In this document: piece after piece, positions 38,024 to 45,338 of the stretch
How the letters are laid out: every line of letters begins with the position of its first letter
Numbering within the stretch: the stretch's first letter is position 1
Assembly: GCF_903772925.1 (NCBI RefSeq)
Contig: NZ_LR812090.1
Coordinates: 624,629 to 688,628, forward strand
Origin: Alteromonas macleodii
GTDB lineage: Bacteria; Pseudomonadota; Gammaproteobacteria; Enterobacterales; Alteromonadaceae
Direction: 5' to 3'
DNA length: 64,000 nucleotides
Made by a program: the position numbers and the translations under genes
Notes under the pieces: model-generated
Databases searched by the model: none
Seen by the model: the letters and a program-made list of their open reading frames with translations, nothing else
Told to the model about the DNA's origin: nothing

Positions 38024-39364
38024 CTACTTTCTCAAAGAGTTGTTCGTAGTAATATCTACTATCTTAGTGGCAATAGCCGCTATGGTCGTATTTTCGCTCA
38101 TAGCTTGTTTTTGCAGTCGGCGATACGCATTGTTTTCGCTTAGTCCAAATTGTTCCATTACTACCAGCTTTGCTCGGCTTATCAGCTTCTGATCTTGAAT
38201 TGCACGTTTAGCTTCTTCAAGCTCTCGCCCCATGTCTTCTATATGCTGGGCTTGTGAACGCAGTAAGTCGTAAAAAGAGCGGTGGGCCGATAAGGTTTTA
38301 GTCTGCTCATCGAGTGACAGCGTTTTAATCTCGTCGTCTTTTGTATCTTCTGCTAAGCCGGGCATGCTGGGGTCAAACAGTAAGGTGAGCGGCGAGCCAT
38401 CATTGGCGTGCTCATCGTTAAAGCGTGTAAGCAGCTGTTGATGATTGGCCATTTCATTTTTTGCATTGGCTACTTTACTGTTAGCTTGCTGTGTTAAGGC
38501 TTCGGTCAGTGCTACCTCGATACCTTGCATTGCATCTATGCGACGAGTCGCTACATCGAACCAAACTTCTGATATTTCACCGGCAATCGGGCTGCCGTCT
38601 CCAAGCTGCGCGATCATATTTCTAAGCTGTCTAATATCTATTGCGGCAGGGCTTTTATTTAATGCTTCCAATGCCTCTTTATGCGGCTTACAGCTAAACT
38701 CACAGAATATATTGAAGTGGTGTTCTTGGGCTTGCTGAAGCGCAGCAAGCTTTTCACATAGACGCGCGTCGAAATGGGTTTCTGCAAAACCTATTGCTCC
38801 CCACGCACGTTCTTGCCCAGCATACTCTTTGGCCTGCATGAAGTTGAACAAGGCAACCAGCAAACGGGTAATGGTTGGGTCGCTTGCTATATCTGCAGCT
38901 TCAAAAATGACAGTAAGCAAACTTGCCACTAAGCGGCTGTAGGCTCGTGTTGATTCCAGTGGCGTTAGCTGTTGCTTACTGACTTGTTCTCTTAAGCGTG
39001 GCAAATAGTCTGTCGCCTGCATGGCTAAAGTAATACTGCTTAATAGGCGCGGGTTGCCTGAGGTGATCTCATCAGTTAAGTAAAGAGACTTCAAATGGCT
39101 TTTTAGCATTGACTCTGCTTGTTCACTAGCACTGACATACTGCATTCGCTCAACTTGGTAGCGCTCGGCTTTAGACGCAAGAAAGATATTGCTGGCTCCG
39201 CGCTCTTTTTGCAGTTCATGTATGAGCTCACGAACCGCAATAACAATACGACAGTTACTAGAAAGCTGTTCTAACACCGTGATTTCTGCATGTTTTGCGG
39301 CCAGCAAAAAACGTTTGGTCGCATCGCTACAAAGCGCAATGCTTTGTTCAGGTTCGTGCAGCAT
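38024..39364 (-). CDS. nasR: Nitrate/nitrite-responsive transcription antiterminator NasR (NIT-ANTAR)
   Basis: The 446-residue protein has an N-terminal NIT sensor, about residues 40-290. The helical signature VRELIHELQKERGASNIFLA carries the conserved arginine-rich nitrate site region. The C-terminal ANTAR RNA-binding domain, about 375-440, reads LISRAKLVVMEQFGLSENNA...RLQ. In Klebsiella oxytoca NasR binds the nasF leader on nitrate or nitrite and prevents termination. This gene lies 2.9 kb before nirB, and both nirB and nrtA leaders have terminator hairpins with a shared 13-nt motif. A role on those two leaders is a strong inference. Confidence 0.93.
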   Translation of the reverse strand: MLHEPEQSIALCSDATKRFLLAAKHAEITVLEQLSSNCRIVIAVRELIHELQKERGASNIFLASKAERYQVERMQYVSASEQAESMLKSHLKSLYLTDEITSGNPRLLSSITLAMQATDYLPRLREQVSKQQLTPLESTRAYSRLVASLLTVIFEAADIASDPTITRLLVALFNFMQAKEYAGQERAWGAIGFAETHFDARLCEKLAALQQAQEHHFNIFCEFSCKPHKEALEALNKSPAAIDIRQLRNMIAQLGDGSPIAGEISEVWFDVATRRIDAMQGIEVALTEALTQQANSKVANAKNEMANHQQLLTRFNDEHANDGSPLTLLFDPSMPGLAEDTKDDEIKTLSLDEQTKTLSAHRSFYDLLRSQAQHIEDMGRELEEAKRAIQDQKLISRAKLVVMEQFGLSENNAYRRLQKQAMSENTTIAAIATKIVDITTNNSLRK

Positions 39365-39670
39365 AAGAGGCCCTGCTAAATGTTGGTTTACGCAATTCGC
39401 TTTTTTATTGATAGTTTTTTGCGAAGTATTGCTTCAAAGCACACTAAATTAAGCAACACTTATGCCCTGTTTATAAGAATGTAGTTAGGCAAGGTCTTGT
39501 GCGGGGGCGTAATGTGCTGATTGCGCAACAGGCGTGACTTTTATAGATGTTAAGCAAAATTAATTGCTATTTGATGAGTTAAAAATGACGGGCACTTTAG
39601 GAGAGAGCGCAAGCGGTATTGCACTTTAGTGGTGCAATCCGCCTGTAGATACCTAGATTTAATTTCAAAG
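39365..39670. other. Intergenic region upstream of nasR
   Basis: This 306-bp gap precedes nasR and follows the 95-residue membrane-protein gene on the same strand. I see no coding frame, clear promoter match or repeat. Confidence 0.4.
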
Positions 39671-39958
39671 CTAGTTTCTTACTACGCGAAGAAACCAACC
39701 GACAAAGAGAGAAATCAAGAAGCCGAAGAAGGCAATCATCGTAGTAATGGTGAGCATTTGCCCTGAGAAGTCTGCACTTTCCCCAGTATGTTCGCTTACC
39801 AGCATTCCTGAAGCCTTGAAAATAAACAGCGCAGCGACAGAAAATAGTAAGATAACGGCGGTAGACATAATGGTGGCTTTCCAATAAGCCTTTGGCGACA
39901 TCCAATGAATAGCGCCTGCTACTAACACGCACAAAATGGTAAGAATATAAGGTACCAC
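39671..39958 (-). CDS. Small inner-membrane protein (95 residues)
   Basis: The protein has three hydrophobic segments (about 4-19, 29-47 and 70-90) with a short polar loop HTGESADFSG, and ends WFLRVVRN. The start is GTG 39958, supported by gaggag six nt upstream. I do not recognise a family. It sits between nasR and sulP but has no sequence link to nitrogen. A longer overlapping frame at 39597-39932 is the wrong frame. Confidence 0.6.
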   Translation of the reverse strand: MVPYILTILCVLVAGAIHWMSPKAYWKATIMSTAVILLFSVAALFIFKASGMLVSEHTGESADFSGQMLTITTMIAFFGFLISLFVGWFLRVVRN

Positions 39959-40391
39959 GTAAACTCCTCGTTAAATAAGACCTATGCCTTACATCATTGC
40001 CACATCATTAAGTGCAACTCAGCGCAAAGTAGCGGGCCAATTACACGAGCTAAAGCTACGAGCTAAGCGCACCGATGGGCTAGGTTATTAAAATACTGCA
40101 ATACGATGCCACGTAAGAGGCCTTTTGTCAGCAAAGGCCCTAAAAATTTAGCGCACCTGAAACTAAACCGAGAAGCCGCGTTAATAAGAAACTAAGTGGC
40201 TTTTGCTTTTGTTGTCTAGCCGCTGGACCCTCTGAACTGTGTTTATACGTCAGTAACAATCTATTAAAAGATTTTAAGCTACAATGGTGGTAGAATCGCC
40301 GAAAAATCATCCTGCCTACTTGGTGTACTGCTATCACGCGGTTTACGCCACGGTGGGTTGTTGTGTTTAACATCTTAGCTTCTGAGAGAAC
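39959..40391. other. Intergenic region upstream of the SulP gene
   Basis: This 433-bp gap lies between divergent genes. A GGCCTTT / AAAGGCC inverted repeat is visible at about 40113-40137 without a T-run. No gene or known regulatory box is recognised. Confidence 0.4.
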
Positions 40392-41957
40392 ATGTTCGAT
40401 TTAATTACCAGTAAAGACAGCAACGTTAAGAACGACGTGCTATCAGGTATTACAGTGGCACTTGCCCTGGTCCCTGAAGCCGTCGCATTTGCATTTGTAG
40501 CCGGCGTAGAACCAATGATTGGCCTATACGCGGCCTTTATGATGGGGTTGATTACCTCTGCTATTGGCGGTCGCCCTGGAATGATTTCTGGTGCTACCGG
40601 CGCCATGGCCGTTGTAATGGTGGCACTGGTTGCCCAGCACGGCGTTCAATATCTATTCGCCGCGGTTATTTTAGCCGGCTTACTGCAAATTATGTGCGGT
40701 ATATTCAAGCTCGGTAAGTTTATTCGTTTAGTGCCATATCCGGTAATGCTTGGCTTTGTAAACGGTCTTGCAATCGTTATTTTCTTAGCTCAGCTAGGCC
40801 AGTTTAAAGTTACTAACGCTGCTGGAGAATTGCAGTGGATGGAAGGTACGCTGTTATACTGGATGCTAGGGCTCGTGGCGTTAACCATGGCCATTATCTA
40901 TCTACTGCCTAAGCTAACCAAAGCTGTTCCTGCGTCGCTAGTAGCGATTGTTACGGTAACAGCATTAGTACACGGTCTTGACCTTGAAGCACGTACGGTA
41001 ATCGACTTTGTTCGTGACTTGCTACCGGCTGACCAGCGCGACACTGCAACGCTTGCTGGCGAGCTTCCTAGCTTTGCTATTCCTATGGTGCCGTTCACCT
41101 GGGAAACCTTCATGATAGTACTACCAACCTCAGTGATCCTTTGCTTGGTTGGTCTAATTGAATCGCTTCTTACCCTTTCATTAATTGATGAAATGACGGA
41201 TACCCGCGGACGTGGTAACAAAGAGTGCGTTGGCCAAGGCATTGCAAATACTGTTAACGGTTTCTTCGGTGGTATGGGCGGTTGCGCCATGATTGGTCAA
41301 AGTATGATTAATATTAACTCTGGTGGCCGTGGCCGCTTATCCGGTATTACTGCCGCACTTGTACTATTGGGCTTCATTCTATTTGCAGCACCGCTTATTG
41401 AAATGATCCCGCTTGCTGCTCTTGTTGGCGTTATGTTCGTGGTAGTTATCGCTACCTTCGAGTGGGCCTCATTCAGAATTATTCGCGGCGTAAACAAAGA
41501 AGATGCGTTCGTACTTTTCTTAGTAACAGGCGTTACCGTTATCGCTGACCTGGCTATTGCAGTTGTTGTGGGTGTTATTGTTTCCGCACTGGTGTTTGCA
41601 TGGAAACACGCTCGTCATATCGAAGCGAGATCTCATATCGATAACGACGGTTGGAAAGTCTATGAGCTAGACGGCCCGCTGTTCTTCGGTTCGGTATCGC
41701 ATTTCAAAGACCTGTTTGATATCGCCAACGACCCTAGCGATGTGGTTATCGACTTTAAAGACTCTCGTATCTGGGATTCATCAGGTATCGACGCGCTAGA
41801 TACCCTTGCAGATAAATACGAAGAGCAAGGTAAGAAGCTACACATTCGCCATATCAGTGATGAGTGTCGTTCACTGCTTCGCAAGGCCGACAAATTTGTT
41901 GAAATTAACGTAGTTGAAGACCCTCGCTACCGCGTAGCAACGGATAAACTGGCCTAA
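40392..41957 (+). CDS. SulP-family anion transporter with STAS domain
   Basis: The 521-residue protein has about 10-12 membrane segments, starting [22 protein letters not shown]. SulP core motifs are present ([38 protein letters not shown]). A C-terminal STAS domain at about 420-510 contains [20 protein letters not shown]. SulP proteins carry sulfate, bicarbonate and other anions, usually with sodium or protons. Placement just before the nitrate genes raises nitrate or bicarbonate as options, but the substrate is undetermined. It is well separated from nirB by a long leader. Confidence 0.88.
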   Translation: MFDLITSKDSNVKNDVLSGITVALALVPEAVAFAFVAGVEPMIGLYAAFMMGLITSAIGGRPGMISGATGAMAVVMVALVAQHGVQYLFAAVILAGLLQIMCGIFKLGKFIRLVPYPVMLGFVNGLAIVIFLAQLGQFKVTNAAGELQWMEGTLLYWMLGLVALTMAIIYLLPKLTKAVPASLVAIVTVTALVHGLDLEARTVIDFVRDLLPADQRDTATLAGELPSFAIPMVPFTWETFMIVLPTSVILCLVGLIESLLTLSLIDEMTDTRGRGNKECVGQGIANTVNGFFGGMGGCAMIGQSMININSGGRGRLSGITAALVLLGFILFAAPLIEMIPLAALVGVMFVVVIATFEWASFRIIRGVNKEDAFVLFLVTGVTVIADLAIAVVVGVIVSALVFAWKHARHIEARSHIDNDGWKVYELDGPLFFGSVSHFKDLFDIANDPSDVVIDFKDSRIWDSSGIDALDTLADKYEEQGKKLHIRHISDECRSLLRKADKFVEINVVEDPRYRVATDKLA

Positions 41958-41976
41958 TTTATTTGATAGCGCTTAA

Positions 41977-42014
41977 TGCACCAAGTAAACACAGATTTGC
42001 GTTTGTTTGGTGCA
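41977..42014 (+). promoter_or_regulatory. Inverted TGCACCAA / TTGGTGCA half-sites upstream of nirB
   Basis: TGCACCAA at 41977-41984 and TTGGTGCA at 42007-42014 form an inverted pair about 100 bp before the sigma-54-like element. GCACCA matches NtrC half-sites, but the half-sites are 22 nt apart rather than 3 nt in the canonical site. It could instead be a hairpin at the end of the SulP transcript. Confidence 0.35.
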
Positions 42015-42076
42015 GTTGTAAAGTCTGAATAATACCTATTTTTCAGTAAATCAAGTAAAAACAATAGATTACGGTT

Positions 42077-42093
42077 TTGGCACTGAACTTGGA
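42077..42093 (+). promoter_or_regulatory. Sigma-54-like -24/-12 element upstream of nirB
   Basis: TTGGCACTGAACTTGGA has the -24 TTGGCAC perfectly and a -12 TTGG in place of TTGC, with correct 12-nt G-to-G spacing. The missing C of the -12 GC weakens the call. Confidence 0.4.
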
Positions 42094-42177
42094 TAGCTAT
42101 ATCCGTAAAGTGTGTTTTGGTGATTTGTGTCAATCGCTGAAAATTGTGTGATTTATAACACTCCGTAAAATGTGTTA

Positions 42178-42252
42178 GCTAGTTACCTTGTCAGTACTAG
42201 CAAAATAGGCAACGAAGCCCGCATCAACGAAAGTTGAAGCGGGCTTTTTTTT
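42178..42252 (+). promoter_or_regulatory. nirB leader: candidate NasR antitermination element
   Basis: A stem GCTAGT / ACTAGC (42178-42183 and 42196-42201) is followed by GGC-AACGAA-GCC (42208-42219), a mini-hairpin with a hexanucleotide loop of A at position 1 and G at position 4, as in ANTAR targets. Its 3' arm is the 5' arm of the terminator. The 13-mer GGCAACGAAGCCC recurs exactly in the nrtA leader. Confidence 0.65.
42217..42252 (+). terminator. Intrinsic terminator in the nirB leader (attenuator)
   Basis: GCCCGC-A-TCAAC, a GAAA tetraloop, then GTTGA-A-GCGGGC (42217-42244), followed by eight T. It lies 22 nt before the nirB ATG, so readthrough must be regulated for expression. Confidence 0.9.
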
Positions 42253-42274
42253 GTCCCGAAAAAAGGGGAATACC

Positions 42275-44824
42275 ATGACTTCATTGGACTCAAAAACGCA
42301 AATTGTCGTCGTAGGCAACGGCATGGTGGGGCATCATTTTGTTGAGCAGCTACACCAAAGCGATGCCAATGTAGAAATAACCGTTTTATGCGGCGAGTCT
42401 CGCCTTGCGTACGACCGCGTTTATCTGTCATCTTTTTTTAGTGGCGCTAGTGCTGATGACCTAGCGCTTACCACACCCGCTCAATACGCTGAATGGGGCG
42501 TAAACGTAGTCACCAATGCCTTAGTGACCGATATTGACCGTGATAATAATAAAGTCACGACTTCAGAAGGGCAGGTGTTTAGCTACGATAAGCTTGTGCT
42601 AGCCACGGGCTCATACCCATTTGTGCCACCCATCCCTGGCAATGACCAAGAGCATTGCTTAGTGTACCGCACCATAGACGATCTACTCGCTATTGAAGCG
42701 TCAGCAGCGGTGAGCAAAGTAGGCGTTGTCGTTGGTGGTGGTCTTCTAGGTTTAGAAGCTGCGAATGCCTTAAAGCAAGCTGGGCTAGATACTCACGTGG
42801 TTGAATTCGCACCACAGCTTATGGCGGTGCAGCTAGACCAAGCCGGTGGTACCGTACTTAAAGACAAAATTGAAGATTTAGGCGTAACCGTTCATACCCA
42901 AAAAGCAACCCAAACTATCGAAGCTGGTGATACCTGTCGCTATAAAATGGTGTTTGCAGACGGCACTGCGTTAGAAACTGACATGATTTTATTCTCTGCC
43001 GGTATTCGACCTTCCGATCAGCTCGGCAGAAAATCAGCGCTAACTCTTGGTGAGCGCGGCGGTATTGTCATTGATAACCACTGCGTGACCTCTGACCCTA
43101 ATATTTACGCAGTGGGCGAATGTGCGCTGTGGGACAACAAAATTTTTGGCTTGGTTGCACCTGGTTATACCATGGCGCGCACGGCAGTAAGTCATATAAC
43201 AGGTGGCGATGCCGAGTTCGCTGGCGCAGATATGAGTACCAAACTGAAGCTAATGGGCGTAGAAGTGGGTTCTATTGGCGATGCGCATGAACGTACGGAA
43301 GGTGCCCTAAGTTACACCTACTTAAATCAGCCTGAAGGCGTGTATAAAAAGCTGGTGGTAGATAGCGAACAAAAGCTCGTGCTTGGTGCCGTACTCGTTG
43401 GCGATACCAGCGACTACGATACGCTTTTGCAATATGCGCTTAACAGCATCGAATTGCCTGAACACCCAGAGAGCCTAATTCTGCCATCATCCGATGCCGC
43501 ACCAGCATTAGGTGCCGATGCACTGCCAGACACTGCGTCTATATGCTCGTGCCTAAATGTAACGAAAGGCGACATTGTTTCAGCTATTGAAGGTGGCTGT
43601 TGCAGCGTTGGCGATGTAAAAGGTGAAACTAAAGCCAGTACTGGTTGTGGGGGCTGTGCTGCGTTGCTTAAAAATGTGGTAGATAGCGAGCTTGAAAAGC
43701 GCGGTGTTGAAGTATCAAAAGCGATTTGTGAGCACTTCAATTATACCCGACAAGAGCTGTTTCACATTGTTAAGGTTAACGGCATTCGCACCTTCGACGA
43801 GTTACTTGAACAGCATGGTGAAGGTTTAGGTTGTGAAATTTGTAAGCCTGCTGTGGGTTCTATTCTGGCATCAGTCTACAACGACTACATCCTAAAAGCT
43901 TCACACCTACCCCTGCAAGACACCAACGACATCTACCTTGGCAATATGCAAAAAGACGGTACCTATTCTGTAGTGCCTCGCGTTCCTGGCGGAGAAATTA
44001 CGCCCGAGAAGCTCATTTTGTTAGGAGAAGTGGCGAAAGAGTACAACCTTTACACCAAAATCACTGGTGGGCAGCGCATAGATTTATTTGGCGCACGCGT
44101 AGAGCACTTACCTGATATATGGGAAAAGCTAGTAGCCGGTGGGTTTGAAACCGGTCACGCGTATGCGAAAGCGCTGCGTACAGTGAAATCGTGCGTGGGA
44201 AGTACATGGTGTCGCTACGGTGTGCAGGACTCAGTAGGCACGGCTATTGATTTGGAAAACCGATACAAAGGCCTACGTGCACCGCACAAAATTAAATTTG
44301 CCGTATCGGGTTGTACCCGTGAGTGTGCAGAGGCTCAAAGCAAAGACATTGGTGTTATTGCTACTGAGCAAGGCTGGAACCTATATGTGTGCGGAAACGG
44401 CGGTATGAAACCGCGACATGCAGACCTATTTGCCACAGACCTAGATACGGAAACGCTAATCAAATACATCGACCGCGTGCTGATGTTTTATGTGAAAACG
44501 GCCGACCGCTTACAGCGTACATCGGTGTGGATGGACAACCTAGAAGGTGGGTTAGCTTATCTGCAAGATGTTGTGATTAACGATGCACTTGGCATTAATG
44601 AAGAGCTTGAAGCACAGATGGATGCTGTAGTCGACGCTTATCAATGTGAGTGGAAAACCACGATTGAAGATCCTGAATCTCGTAAGCGTTTCCGTCAATT
44701 TGTAAACAGTAGTGCCAGCGACACCAATATTCAGTTTGTTTCAGAGCGAGGGCAGGTTCGTCCAGCTACTGAAGCTGAAAAAGTAGCAGGGAAAGATCAG
44801 TTTATTCCCGTCTCTATGGTGTAG
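42275..44824 (+). CDS. nirB: NAD(P)H nitrite reductase large subunit NirB
   Basis: The 849-residue cytosolic enzyme reduces nitrite to ammonium with NirD. Order: FAD/NAD(P)H oxidoreductase (VVVGNGMVGHHFVEQL, about 9-25; GVVVGGGLLGLEAANAL), a BFD-like [2Fe-2S] segment (CSCLNVTKGDIVSAIEGG...STGCGGC), then sulfite/nitrite reductase-like domains. The siroheme/4Fe-4S cysteines lie in CVGSTWCRYG and SGCTRECAEAQ. ATG 42275 has aaaagggga upstream; the frame reaches a TTG inside the terminator T-run, which is not the start. First gene of nirB-nirD-nasA-cobA-ybiB. Confidence 0.97.
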   Translation: MTSLDSKTQIVVVGNGMVGHHFVEQLHQSDANVEITVLCGESRLAYDRVYLSSFFSGASADDLALTTPAQYAEWGVNVVTNALVTDIDRDNNKVTTSEGQVFSYDKLVLATGSYPFVPPIPGNDQEHCLVYRTIDDLLAIEASAAVSKVGVVVGGGLLGLEAANALKQAGLDTHVVEFAPQLMAVQLDQAGGTVLKDKIEDLGVTVHTQKATQTIEAGDTCRYKMVFADGTALETDMILFSAGIRPSDQLGRKSALTLGERGGIVIDNHCVTSDPNIYAVGECALWDNKIFGLVAPGYTMARTAVSHITGGDAEFAGADMSTKLKLMGVEVGSIGDAHERTEGALSYTYLNQPEGVYKKLVVDSEQKLVLGAVLVGDTSDYDTLLQYALNSIELPEHPESLILPSSDAAPALGADALPDTASICSCLNVTKGDIVSAIEGGCCSVGDVKGETKASTGCGGCAALLKNVVDSELEKRGVEVSKAICEHFNYTRQELFHIVKVNGIRTFDELLEQHGEGLGCEICKPAVGSILASVYNDYILKASHLPLQDTNDIYLGNMQKDGTYSVVPRVPGGEITPEKLILLGEVAKEYNLYTKITGGQRIDLFGARVEHLPDIWEKLVAGGFETGHAYAKALRTVKSCVGSTWCRYGVQDSVGTAIDLENRYKGLRAPHKIKFAVSGCTRECAEAQSKDIGVIATEQGWNLYVCGNGGMKPRHADLFATDLDTETLIKYIDRVLMFYVKTADRLQRTSVWMDNLEGGLAYLQDVVINDALGINEELEAQMDAVVDAYQCEWKTTIEDPESRKRFRQFVNSSASDTNIQFVSERGQVRPATEAEKVAGKDQFIPVSMV

Positions 44825-44881
44825 TCCATAGACTTAATGGTGTAGCCACTGGCTTATCAACCTTGTTAGGAGATACAAATT

Positions 44882-45250
44882 ATGACAGCTGCGCAAAACG
44901 TAATAGCGTCAGAACAGGCAGTGCAATGGCACCTTGTTTGTGAGACGAAGGACCTAGTGACAAACAGCGGCGTTTGCGCCCTTGTTGACTCACAGCAAGT
45001 GGCCATTTTCTGCTTGAAAATAAAGGGCGAAACTCAGGTTTTTGCCATTAGTAACTACGACCCTATTGGTAAAGCAAATGTGCTTTATCGCGGGCTTTTG
45101 GGGTCTATAGGCGGTGCGCCAGTTGTCGCTTCGCCGTTGTACAAAGAGCATTACTTTTTAGAAACAGGATTGTGTAAAGAACACGATGATGTATCCGTAA
45201 CGGCTTACCCTGTGAAGGTCGAGAGCGAGAAGGTTTTTGTAGGCGTTTGA
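44882..45250 (+). CDS. nirD: Nitrite reductase small subunit NirD
   Basis: The 122-residue Rieske-like subunit partners NirB. The fold pattern VALVDSQQVAIFCLKIKG, VFAISNYDPIGKA and YPVKVESEKVFVGV fits NirD. The Rieske cysteines and histidines are absent, as is usual for this family. A good Shine-Dalgarno (aggag) lies 9 nt before the ATG. It is 57 bp after nirB. Confidence 0.95.
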   Translation: MTAAQNVIASEQAVQWHLVCETKDLVTNSGVCALVDSQQVAIFCLKIKGETQVFAISNYDPIGKANVLYRGLLGSIGGAPVVASPLYKEHYFLETGLCKEHDDVSVTAYPVKVESEKVFVGV

Positions 45251-45338
45251 GCAAGCAGCCCCTATTTGAGTGCCTACATAAATAGAGCCTTCTTGCAAAA
45301 ACGCATTCAACTACTTCGATATCGAAAAAGGTAATGAA

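Noticed and set aside
39597..39932. 111-codon minus-strand frame
   Set aside because: It overlaps the 95-residue membrane protein in another frame. The latter has a Shine-Dalgarno and clean membrane segments.
42251..42274. Longer NirB beginning at TTG 42251
   Set aside because: The codon lies within the terminator T-run. ATG 42275 has a proper Shine-Dalgarno and the family N-terminus.
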